A stretch of 6,501 nt of DNA from Opitutia bacterium. GTDB lineage: Bacteria > Verrucomicrobiota > Verrucomicrobiia > Opitutales > Coraliomargaritaceae. Each line of letters starts with the position of its first letter. Position 1 is the first letter of the stretch. Below the pieces are notes generated by a model that was given only the letters and a program-made list of their open reading frames with translations, searched no databases and was not told the origin of the DNA. The stretch spans positions 1 to 6,501 of the forward strand of contig JABJQI010000145.1 in assembly GCA_018663485.1 (NCBI GenBank). Direction: 5' to 3'. The translations under genes were made by a program, and so were the position numbers. Positions 1 through 5,660 of the stretch are shown here, in pieces.

Positions 1-216
1 GGGCTTAAAGCAAAGCTCGAAGACATCTCTACCGTGTTTGAGGAAAAGGCTGCAGTCATCATGCTCAAAGCACGCGAACTCAAACAAGCGAGCGACGATC
101 AAAACAAATCGCTGCAAAAAGAGATCAAGGCGCTGCGTGCCTCTCTCAAGGACACGTGGAATGAATGGATCGTACTAACCAAGCAAGTGACCAAACAGTA
201 CGACCTTGCTCACTAG
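1..216 (+). CDS. 3' end of a hypothetical helical protein (partial)
   Basis: The reading frame is open from the first base of the window and ends at TAG 214-216, so the visible 71 residues are the C-terminus of a gene that begins upstream. A GTG at 34 lies in frame but is probably internal, because the frame continues upstream without a stop. The sequence is rich in Lys, Glu, Gln, Ala and Leu. It includes stretches such as LKARELKQASDDQNKSLQKE and looks like a coiled coil running into a Trp-containing tail (TWNEWIVLTKQ). There is no signal peptide, membrane segment or catalytic motif in the visible part. A strong intrinsic terminator follows 36 bp after the stop, so this is probably the last gene of its transcript. 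The function is not recognisable from this fragment. Confidence 0.75.
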   Translation, partial: GLKAKLEDISTVFEEKAAVIMLKARELKQASDDQNKSLQKEIKALRASLKDTWNEWIVLTKQVTKQYDLAH

Positions 217-251
217 GCAGACGTACGACATGGCATCTTTATAAACAATAG

Positions 252-286
252 CCTGCCGCGCATACTGCGCGGCAGGGCTTTCTTTT
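252..286 (+). terminator. Intrinsic (Rho-independent) terminator
   Basis: A perfect 10-bp GC-rich stem, CCTGCCGCGC (252-261) with GCGCGGCAGG (267-276), encloses the 5-nt loop ATACT. It is followed by GC and the T-rich tract TTTCTTTT (279-286). It sits 36 bp after the stop of the plus-strand gene ending at 216 and should end that transcript. The T-tract is only on the plus-strand side, so it is a one-direction terminator and does not obviously serve the convergent minus-strand gene. Confidence 0.88.
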
Positions 287-312
287 GGTTAATCGTCATT
301 TACCGGGTAAAG

Positions 313-337
313 GAGGGAGGGCGACTCGCCCTCCTTT
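313..337 (+). repeat. Extended imperfect palindrome at the left end of the array
   Basis: The first palindrome (centre 325) continues outward beyond the 13-bp core. Pairing runs 12 bases on each side, from 313/337 inward, with G-T wobbles at 315/335 and 313/337 and all other pairs Watson-Crick. The left flank is therefore roughly the reverse complement of the start of the spacer, unlike the internal copies. The plus-strand transcript would form the better stem, since the wobbles become C-A mismatches on the other strand. The plus-strand RNA has only a short U-run after the stem, so it is at best a weak backup terminator behind 252-286. Confidence 0.7.
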
Positions 338-491
338 GTAGCAACACAGTATAAATGTGGGCGAGTCGCCCTCCTTTGTAGCAACACAGTATGAATCTGG
401 GCGACTCGCCCTCTTTTGTAGCAACACAGTATGAATGTGGGCGAGTCGCCCTCCTTTGTAGTAACACAGTATAAATGTGGGCGAGTCGCCC
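319..491. repeat. Tandem 40-bp palindromic repeat array (4 units plus a terminal palindrome)
   Basis: The exact 40-bp period gives units at 319-358, 359-398, 399-438 and 439-478, and a fifth copy of the palindrome alone at 479-491. Each unit is a 13-bp near-perfect palindrome, GGGCGASTCGCCC with S = C or G, followed by a 27-bp spacer that begins TCCTTTGTAGCAACACAG. The central base runs C, G, C, G, G along the array. The units differ at only a few spacer positions: an A/G and a G/C change near the end of unit 2, C/T and A/G changes in unit 3, and C/T in unit 4. That suggests recent amplification. As RNA, each palindrome can fold to a 5-bp GC stem with a 3-nt loop. The array lies between two convergent genes (stops at 216 and 538), a typical place for REP-like elements. 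The short ORFs across it in several frames are by-products of the repeat. Confidence 0.95.
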
Positions 492-494
492 ACA
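476..494. repeat. Extended perfect palindrome at the right end of the array
   Basis: TGTGGGCGAGTCGCCCACA has 9-bp perfectly complementary arms about the central base 485, against 6-bp arms in the internal copies. Read on the minus strand it lies 43 bp after the stop of the secreted-protein gene (538-1173) and is followed by TTTAT. It could therefore help to end that transcript, although the T-tract is short. It marks the right boundary of the array: the sequence after it no longer follows the repeat. Confidence 0.7.
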
Positions 495-537
495 CTCCTC
501 TCGCTCAATGGTTCAAACCAGTTTTTTCGGCTTTTGC

Positions 538-1173
538 TTACTTTACTATAAAGCGTGTGCCGCCGAGGCTGCGGGGCTCCATTTTACTGCTGGTGGCTTC
601 GCCTGCGGCGACGATTTGTCCGCCTTCAAAATAGGTGGGTTCTTTGATCCAGTGCTTTTGTAGCTGGTCGAACAGGTCGAGCAGTTCGCTGCGTGTTTGC
701 ACGCGATATTCAATCGTGCGAGCGTGGGTTGCGAGTGGGTATTCCTTCATCACCGTGTCGCTGGTCATGGCTTCGGCGACAGCGCTTGCGCGGTCAGCCA
801 TTTGCTGCACGCCGGGAGGGACGGGGGAGCGCTGAATCGATGAGGGCACGCCAGCCGCGCTAGCGCCATCGGTCATGGCGGCTTGGAGTTCGCCGAGTTG
901 CAGTGCGCGGCTGTGGTAAATTCGCAGCAGGCCGTTGCCGGCGGTGACGATATTGATTTCGATCACACGATATCCAGATGTGATGTATTCCTGCTTGGAA
1001 ATCGAGTGGATCGCGGCTTCTTTGCCGTAATACTCTTTGCTGTCGTCGGGAAAGGTGATGGCGAACAGTGCCTTGTTCTTGATCGCACGGGAACGAACGG
1101 TGACGGCGCTCAGTGATGAAACTATGCAGCAGAGGAGGAGAGTGGCTAGGAGGTGTTTCAAGAAGGGTATCAT
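538..1173 (-). CDS. Small secreted protein of unknown function
   Basis: This frame encodes 211 residues if translation starts at ATG 1173. A longer frame runs back to ATG 1266, but its first 31 residues are not signal-like. The start at 1173 instead puts a textbook signal peptide at the N-terminus: MIPFLKH, a hydrophobic core LLATLLLCCIVSSLSA (residues 8-23), then VTVRSRA, with likely cleavage after LSA (residue 23). No Shine-Dalgarno sequence precedes either start. The mature part has a beta-rich N-terminal half (residues 24-95, e.g. ALFAITF and GYRVIEINIVTAGNGLLRIYHSRAL), a low-complexity Ala/Ser/Pro linker (about 97-135), and a C-terminal part with an amphipathic helix (RSELLDLFDQLQKHW, about 161-175). 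No cysteine remains after cleavage. I do not recognise the family. It is transcribed away from the ABC transporter operon, so any functional link is only by proximity. Confidence 0.78.
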   Translation of the reverse strand: MIPFLKHLLATLLLCCIVSSLSAVTVRSRAIKNKALFAITFPDDSKEYYGKEAAIHSISKQEYITSGYRVIEINIVTAGNGLLRIYHSRALQLGELQAAMTDGASAAGVPSSIQRSPVPPGVQQMADRASAVAEAMTSDTVMKEYPLATHARTIEYRVQTRSELLDLFDQLQKHWIKEPTYFEGGQIVAAGEATSSKMEPRSLGGTRFIVK

Positions 1174-1281
1174 AAGTATCAAAGTGCTGGCCTTTTGATC
1201 GTGTGCAAATTTTATTTGTTTCACTTCATTTCTCTGTGGGGTACAACTTTCAAGAGTAGCGAACAATTACCCTTTTTATTA
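1174..1281. promoter_or_regulatory. Divergent intergenic region with promoters for both directions
   Basis: These 108 bp separate the start of the minus-strand secreted-protein gene from the chosen start of the ABC transporter. As the only noncoding DNA between two divergent genes, it should hold both promoters. It is clearly richer in A and T than the coding sequence around it. On the plus strand TACAAC (1242-1247) could be a -10 element, with a poor -35 match TTTCAC (1219-1224) at 17-bp spacing. I could not find a convincing promoter on the minus strand. No operator-like palindrome or riboswitch-like fold stands out. If the longer reading frames of the two genes were real, they would overlap here, which argues for the shorter starts. 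Confidence 0.45.
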
Positions 1282-2934
1282 ATGCTATCCTGTAAAGACC
1301 TTTCAGTCGAATTGACCCCTGGCGGCACGCGCATCCTAGAGGGTGCAACTGCGCGGTTTAAACCCAAGGCACTCAATGCCGTGATTGGCCCGTCGGGCTG
1401 TGGTAAAACCACCTTGGTGAGGGCGATGCTTGGGCTATCTTCGCGTCTAGGCGAAGTCTTTATAGCGGGCGAGCCAGTCGCGAACAGCGAGGCTCTGCGC
1501 GGCAAGCTGGCCTTTGTGCCCCAGTTCAGTATTGCTCAAGAGCGACTGAGCGTCGAGGAAGCGTTGCGCACTGCGCTGGATCTGTGCGTGGTCGAGCTAG
1601 CGACGAAGCAAGCCCGGTTGGAAGAGATTTTACAACGCATCGGCTTGGAGATGCACCGCGATAAGCGGGTGGGAGGCTTGAGCGGCGGGCAGTTGCGTCG
1701 TCTCGGGCTGGGCTTGGAACTGGTCGGTGATCCGCAATGCATGGTTTGTGATGAAGTGACCAGTGGGCTGGACCCGCGCTCGGAGGACCAGATTTTGTCG
1801 ATGTTGCAGCGTCTGCGCGATGAGCGGGAGAAGACCTTTATCTGCATTATTCACAACCTCGCCAAATTGAATTTTTTCGATTGGATCACAGTGGTATTTG
1901 AAGGGACAGTGGTGTTTCAGGGCGGTTTGGATGCGCTACTGGCGTATTTCGAAATTCCGGATGCGTTGCATCTCTATGATCAGTTGAATGCGCATTCGAT
2001 CGAGCATTGGCGGCAGCGTTGGAGCGCTGCGAGTGCTGAGGATGCGGTGTTTGAGGCGACGCCGATGGTTGCACCAGCGCTGCCGTCAGCGCTGAGCCAA
2101 ACTTGGACTTTATTAAAGCGCCGTGCGCTCTTATTTAAGCGGGACAAGGGCTATTGGATGCTGACGCTGGGCATTACGATTGGGTTTCCACTGTTGGTGA
2201 CGATCTTTGCAATGGATGGCTTGCCGCAGTTGCGTGGACTGGCGATGAGTGCGTCGAGTGGCTTTGTCGAGCAGGCGCAGGAGAATTTGCGTTACCGAAT
2301 CGATGCCTTGGAGTCGGCGTCGTTGGTCACGGGCTTGATTTTGTTCCAAGTGATCCTGCTGACCCTAATGGGTAGTAATAATGGTGCGCGCGAGATCGCA
2401 GGTGAACGTAATCTCTACGAAAAAGAGCGTTTCGCTGGTTTACGGCCTCGGTCGTATGCGACCAGTAAGTTGCTGTTTACTTCGGCGGTGGCGATCGGGC
2501 AGGGGCTGTGGATGACGCTGTTTGTCAAATACGTCTGCGACTTCCCTGGGCCCTTGTTGCCACAAACGCTGGTGCTAATATTGAGCTGTGTGTCAATGAC
2601 TGCGATCTGCTTGGCATTTTCGGCGATTTTTAGTTCGGCAGACAAGGCGTCGCTGTTGTCGGTGTATTTAGTCGGGTTTCAGTTACCGCTTTCCGGTGTT
2701 GTGTTGGCGCTGCCAGAAGTGCTGGTGTGGGTCTGCCGACCGTTTATCAATGCGTATTGGGGCTGGGCTGGGTATTTCGGCTCGATGATTGATTCGCGCT
2801 TTTACGATGCCTATCGTTTGGAATCTTCGGAGATGATCCCTAGTCCGATGCTGGCTTGTGGTGTGCTTGGCGTGCATTTCTGTGTCGGCGCGGCGTTAGT
2901 GTTTTGGGGTTGCCACCAAAAGAAGCTGACTTAA
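1282..2934 (+). CDS. ABCG/White-type ABC half-transporter (ATPase domain then ABC2-type permease)
   Basis: The 550-residue protein has an N-terminal nucleotide-binding domain joined to a C-terminal six-helix membrane domain, the ABCG order. Motifs seen: Walker A GPSGCGKT (36-43), Q-loop Gln81 (FVPQ), signature LSGGQ (133-137), Walker B with catalytic Glu158 (CMVCDE), D-loop SGLD (161-164) and switch His191 (IIHN). All look intact. The stretch after His191, ending FEGTVVFQGGLDALLAYFE, matches the layout of eukaryotic ABCG proteins. Predicted membrane segments lie near 292-311, 346-366, 394-418, 425-450, 455-482 and 522-545. The segment GAREIAGERNLYEKER (367-382), just before helix 3, resembles the conserved coupling segment of this family. 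Half-transporters work as dimers, so it probably forms a homodimer in the inner membrane. Frame continuity allows a GTG start at 1153, but the first 43 residues do not look like an ABC protein; ATG 1282 places the usual first strand at the N-terminus. No Shine-Dalgarno sequence is visible. The substrate is unknown, with a lipid-like or hydrophobic compound most likely from the family. Confidence 0.92.
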   Translation: MLSCKDLSVELTPGGTRILEGATARFKPKALNAVIGPSGCGKTTLVRAMLGLSSRLGEVFIAGEPVANSEALRGKLAFVPQFSIAQERLSVEEALRTALDLCVVELATKQARLEEILQRIGLEMHRDKRVGGLSGGQLRRLGLGLELVGDPQCMVCDEVTSGLDPRSEDQILSMLQRLRDEREKTFICIIHNLAKLNFFDWITVVFEGTVVFQGGLDALLAYFEIPDALHLYDQLNAHSIEHWRQRWSAASAEDAVFEATPMVAPALPSALSQTWTLLKRRALLFKRDKGYWMLTLGITIGFPLLVTIFAMDGLPQLRGLAMSASSGFVEQAQENLRYRIDALESASLVTGLILFQVILLTLMGSNNGAREIAGERNLYEKERFAGLRPRSYATSKLLFTSAVAIGQGLWMTLFVKYVCDFPGPLLPQTLVLILSCVSMTAICLAFSAIFSSADKASLLSVYLVGFQLPLSGVVLALPEVLVWVCRPFINAYWGWAGYFGSMIDSRFYDAYRLESSEMIPSPMLACGVLGVHFCVGAALVFWGCHQKKLT

Positions 2935-2959
2935 CCCTCAGTGAAACAATTTTAACCGA

Positions 2960-3367
2960 ATGCCGATACACGGTCTTATGCCCCTTTTACCTGTAAAACC
3001 CCGAAAGTCCGCGTCGATCTGGAGCGCGGCGTCTCTGATGGTCTCTCTGTTTGTTGTCGCCCTGACTAGTGGCTGTGGTGACAAGTTCTCAGACCTCGAA
3101 GTACTGCCGACCGAAAGCTACATGAAGAAGCCAGGCGATTTCTTGGGGAATACGTATACGATTCGCGCGCAGATTGATTCGCAGGTGAAGTGGGAAAAAG
3201 GCGTCGGGCGTATCTTGGCGGTGCTACCAGAGAGTGGCGGCGCACGTCTGCCGGTATTCGTGCCGGATGCAGTGGGTGGTAATTTACATATAGGGCAGCG
3301 TTATAAAATGCGTGCCAGAATCGAAGCAGGAGGGCTGATCTATGTTGAAAGTTTGCGCAAGTATTAG
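2960..3367 (+). CDS. Small predicted lipoprotein, possible OB-like fold
   Basis: This 135-residue protein starts 25 bp after the transporter stop, on the same strand. An alternative ATG at 2978 would remove six residues. The N-terminus is basic (KPRK), followed by a hydrophobic run (WSAASLMVSLFVVALTSG) and Cys39, then GDK. This fits a lipoprotein signal with a slightly off-consensus lipobox (Thr at -3). Residue +2 is Gly, so no inner-membrane retention signal of the E. coli type is seen. The mature part of about 97 residues alternates beta-like strands (YTIRAQI, RILAVLP, RLPVFVP, YKMRARI, IYVESL), which suggests a small barrel such as an OB fold; that is inference from pattern only. Its last 26 bp overlap the next gene, which points to translational coupling. 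No Shine-Dalgarno sequence precedes it. The function is unknown, probably envelope-located and connected to the neighbouring transporter. Confidence 0.8.
   Translation: MPIHGLMPLLPVKPRKSASIWSAASLMVSLFVVALTSGCGDKFSDLEVLPTESYMKKPGDFLGNTYTIRAQIDSQVKWEKGVGRILAVLPESGGARLPVFVPDAVGGNLHIGQRYKMRARIEAGGLIYVESLRKY
3328..3334 (+). promoter_or_regulatory. Strong Shine-Dalgarno site inside the upstream lipoprotein gene
   Basis: AGGAGGG lies 7 nt before ATG 3342, an ideal spacing, within the coding sequence of the lipoprotein gene. It fixes the start of the TPR protein and makes sense of the 26-bp overlap. It is the only clear Shine-Dalgarno sequence in front of a gene in this window. Confidence 0.88.
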
Positions 3368-5261
3368 TCTTGGTCTGGTGCTCGGCCAGATCACCTCACA
3401 TGCTCAGGGCTACGCGCCTGCGGCGGCTCCGGCTCGACCCGCGCCCGCATCGGCGGGGATGTCCGCGCCGGTTGGAGGGATGTTTGAGAGTAACACCTTT
3501 CTTGAAATGGCGAATCGGGCATTTGATCCATCCAGTGATTCGATGGATTTTGAAAATGGCAGTTTTGCCTGGAAGGGGCGCACTTTTAATTTAACCAGTC
3601 AGCGGGCATTTCGTGCCCGCTTTGAGCGTTTCTTGTTGGCATCGCCGACCGAAGAAGAAGAGAGCTATGCGCTACTGATGAATGACGTGCTGCAGCGTTT
3701 GTCCGTGGCGAATGATCGCAGTGATGATGCGATCATTGAAACTTGGGAAATGCTGTTTCGTGCCGCACGATTTGATACCGATGGTGGCAATAGCACCATC
3801 GTGGCGAATCAGGTGTTTAATGCCTGGCGTATTCGCAAGGAGATGCGCGGCGAGGCGATGACTCAGCGTGAGTTGGCAGATGTGCGCCGTTATCAGCAAG
3901 AGGTGGTGGCGAATCGTGCGTTGATGTTGGAAAAGATTCAGGAGCAGCGGGAGAAGGATTCCGTGCGGGCGACTTCGGGTAACAGTGGTAAAGGTAAAAA
4001 GACCGATCCTGGTGCTTTGGCGTCGGAGGGCGCTTTTCGCGCGCTAGAACTGGCCGAGACCGAAGCCAAGCTAATTGCGATGGAAGGGCAGGCGGCGTTG
4101 ACCGGCATCCAAGCGAAGTTGCAGATGCAGAGCCAAATCGTGGCATTTTTGGTGCAGCGTCGCTACCAGCATGCCTTGGTGCTCTCGGGCTTTTACCAAT
4201 TATTGTTTAAAGGATCACAGCAACAGCTGGAAGTGGGCAAGGGCGAGTTAAAGTCGTTTTTTCCCAATACAGACATGGTGTTTACGGTCGATATGATGGC
4301 CTTCGTTGCTAACGAGGCGATCACCGACGTGAATAAGGGAGTGGACGCGGTGAATACAGCGTATGCCGAAGATCGTGCGATCATCGCATTGGAGCGGCTG
4401 CAAGAGACCTTCTTCCTTGGCGAATACATGCCAGAGTTGAATGCTATTCCTGTGGATCAGCGTCGCAAGTTGCTCGATTTGTATCGTGATATGATGGAAG
4501 CCGTTGAGCTGGCTGAGGCGAAGGACTACAACGGCGTGGCTCAGTATGCGGAGCGTATTGCGCTGATCGCAAAAGATTTTCCGAAGATGCGTGTCCTCTC
4601 CAGTGTTGAGACTGCCAAAAGTATGAGCGACATGGCGGTCTTTGCGGCGTCGCAGTATCGTAACTTAGGCGATATCGATAAAGCGCGTGCGGAGCTGCAG
4701 CAGGCAATTGATATTTGGCCGTCGAATCCGTCGATTCGCGAGTTTCAACAAGAAACCACTAAGCTGGCGACAGCGGGCTCGCAAGGCGTGCAGATTTTTG
4801 ACGATCTGTATAAGCGCGGCGACCATCGCGGTATTTATGACCGCCGTATGGACTTGGGCTTTGCCTTGGCTGAGGATACTGCGCGGCGCCCTTTGTTGAT
4901 GGAGGTGATTGAGCAGGTCTCGACGATTGATTTGTTGGTGGCGCAAAGCGCGGAGGCCTTAAAGCAAGGCGATCCGTATGTCGCATGGGAGCTGTTGGCA
5001 GAGGCCGCGAAATTTGATGCTGATGATGCGCCGATGAATCGAGCGCGTGCAGAGCTTGCGCCACGAGTCGCGGATTTTGTGGTCTATTTAGACCGCGCAC
5101 AGCGGCAGGCTGAGGAGGCGCAGCACGCGGGTTCATTAGCAGCATTTTTGGCCGCGCAAGATATTTATCCTGCCAGTCGGATGTGCCGTGAAGGGATCGA
5201 GCGCGAGTCTTCAGCCTTAATGGCGCATTTGAGTCAGCAAACAGAAGCGGGCGAAGAGTAG
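3342..5261 (+). CDS. Exported TPR-like repeat protein of unknown function
   Basis: The 639-residue protein has a signal peptide (MLKVCASISLGLVLGQITSHA, likely cleaved near residue 21), then a Pro/Ala-rich linker (about 24-46). It has no later membrane segment, so it should be periplasmic or outer-surface. Residues 90-205 are charged and helical. Residues 207-226 form a Gly/Lys/Ser-rich hinge, followed by a long amphipathic, partly coiled-coil region (227-300). TPR-like helix pairs appear at 437-470 (YRNLGDIDKARAELQQAIDI, then WPSNP), which is the clearest, and at about 530-565 and 590-620. Such repeats usually bind other proteins. The start is set by the Shine-Dalgarno site at 3328-3334. The gene overlaps the lipoprotein by 26 bp and sits last in the transporter operon, which suggests an envelope partner of that transporter. 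No enzyme motif was seen, and the family is not one I recognise by name. Confidence 0.86.
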   Translation: MLKVCASISLGLVLGQITSHAQGYAPAAAPARPAPASAGMSAPVGGMFESNTFLEMANRAFDPSSDSMDFENGSFAWKGRTFNLTSQRAFRARFERFLLASPTEEEESYALLMNDVLQRLSVANDRSDDAIIETWEMLFRAARFDTDGGNSTIVANQVFNAWRIRKEMRGEAMTQRELADVRRYQQEVVANRALMLEKIQEQREKDSVRATSGNSGKGKKTDPGALASEGAFRALELAETEAKLIAMEGQAALTGIQAKLQMQSQIVAFLVQRRYQHALVLSGFYQLLFKGSQQQLEVGKGELKSFFPNTDMVFTVDMMAFVANEAITDVNKGVDAVNTAYAEDRAIIALERLQETFFLGEYMPELNAIPVDQRRKLLDLYRDMMEAVELAEAKDYNGVAQYAERIALIAKDFPKMRVLSSVETAKSMSDMAVFAASQYRNLGDIDKARAELQQAIDIWPSNPSIREFQQETTKLATAGSQGVQIFDDLYKRGDHRGIYDRRMDLGFALAEDTARRPLLMEVIEQVSTIDLLVAQSAEALKQGDPYVAWELLAEAAKFDADDAPMNRARAELAPRVADFVVYLDRAQRQAEEAQHAGSLAAFLAAQDIYPASRMCREGIERESSALMAHLSQQTEAGEE

Positions 5262-5277
5262 TTCCTCACCGTGAAAT

Positions 5278-5300
5278 AGACATTTCTGTCTGTCATTTTT
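5278..5300 (+). terminator. Weak candidate terminator after the transporter operon
   Basis: AGACA (5278-5282) can pair with TGTCT (5287-5291) around a 4-nt loop, and ATTTTT (5295-5300) follows shortly after. The stem is short and AT-containing, so it would be a weak terminator. It is the best candidate in the gap after the TPR gene, but the evidence is thin. Confidence 0.25.
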
Positions 5301-5354
5301 GGTGCTGAGGCTGAGGTCACAGGCATGAACATCTGTGTCACTATTATTTAACGA

Positions 5355-5369
5355 CTCAATTTACTTGAG
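5355..5369. repeat. Small inverted repeat upstream of the zinc-ribbon gene
   Basis: CTCAA (5355-5359) and TTGAG (5365-5369) are exact reverse complements separated by 5 bp, about 30 bp before the GTG start at 5400. It could be an operator-like site or a leader hairpin, but 5-bp arms can arise by chance. In the same gap, TATTAT (5342-5347) is a good -10 match, though no -35 element was found at a suitable distance. The rest of 5262-5399 shows nothing clear. Confidence 0.3.
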
Positions 5370-5399
5370 CCGCGCGCGAGTTCTCCCAAGTTACTTTCT

Positions 5400-5633
5400 G
5401 TGATCGGCCTCGATGTAGATATCTTTTTTCTCCTCTATCTAGGAGGTGGCTTTGCGCTGCTCTTCGGTTTGTGGTTTTACTATGATTGGAAGGATAAGCA
5501 TCTCTTTGTGGCGCAGCGTGCGAAGGTCATTTATCACTGCATTAAATGCAGCCAGATTTACACTGGTGTGCATGGCAGTGAAGAATGCGATTGCCCTCAG
5601 TGCGGGTTTACCAATGGTCGTCTGCGCTTCTAA
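5400..5633 (+). CDS. Membrane-anchored zinc-ribbon small protein
   Basis: This 77-residue protein starts at GTG 5400, and no in-frame ATG is available nearby. One membrane segment covers about residues 7-28 (IFFLLYLGGGFALLFGLWFYY). It is followed by a basic stretch (WKDKH), which by the positive-inside rule puts the C-terminal part in the cytoplasm. That part carries two Cys pairs, CIKC (47-50) and CPQC (65-68), with 14 residues between them and an extra Cys63. The pattern fits a four-Cys zinc ribbon or a rubredoxin-like metal knuckle. The protein ends shortly after with GRLRF. There is no Shine-Dalgarno sequence. It lies 71 bp before guaA on the same strand and could be co-transcribed with it. 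The metal and role are not known; a membrane-tethered binding module is the plain reading. Confidence 0.8.
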   Translation: MIGLDVDIFFLLYLGGGFALLFGLWFYYDWKDKHLFVAQRAKVIYHCIKCSQIYTGVHGSEECDCPQCGFTNGRLRF

Positions 5634-5646
5634 GAAAGCGGTTTTT
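5625..5646 (+). terminator. Weak candidate terminator or attenuator at the end of the zinc-ribbon gene
   Basis: CGCTT (5625-5629) pairs with AAGCG (5636-5640) around a 6-nt loop that contains the TAA stop, and GTTTTT follows at 5641-5646. A 5-bp stem is short for a terminator, and the stem is covered by ribosomes while the gene is translated. It could give partial termination before guaA. The evidence is weak. Confidence 0.25.
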
Positions 5647-5660
5647 CAGTTCACTCTTTT

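Noticed and set aside
319..491. Possible CRISPR array (regular repeats with about 27-bp spacers)
   Set aside because: The spacers are nearly identical to each other, the palindromic repeat is only 13 bp, and no cas gene is visible. This is a tandem repeat, not a CRISPR array.
289..508. Short minus-strand reading frames (about 68-70 residues) across the repeat array
   Set aside because: They consist of repeated peptides generated by the 40-bp repeat, which shifts frame by one each unit. There is no start context or protein-like composition.
509..527. TGGTTCAAACCA followed by TTTTTT as an intrinsic terminator
   Set aside because: The arms are only 4-5 bp with a 2-4-nt loop and are AT-containing. 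On the plus strand, where the T-run lies, no gene ends here.
1174..1266. N-terminal extension of the minus-strand secreted protein from ATG 1266
   Set aside because: It would bury a good signal peptide 31 residues inside the protein and occupy the only promoter region between the divergent genes.
1153..1281. N-terminal extension of the ABC transporter from GTG 1153
   Set aside because: The extra 43 residues do not resemble an ABC protein, and they would overlap the start of the divergent gene. ATG 1282 gives the normal first strand of the ATPase domain.
4759..5145. Minus-strand reading frame of 128 residues opposite the TPR gene
   Set aside because: Its composition is rich in Pro, Gln, His and Arg, as expected for an antisense shadow of a GC-rich gene. 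The plus-strand frame has a signal peptide, TPR pattern and Shine-Dalgarno site.
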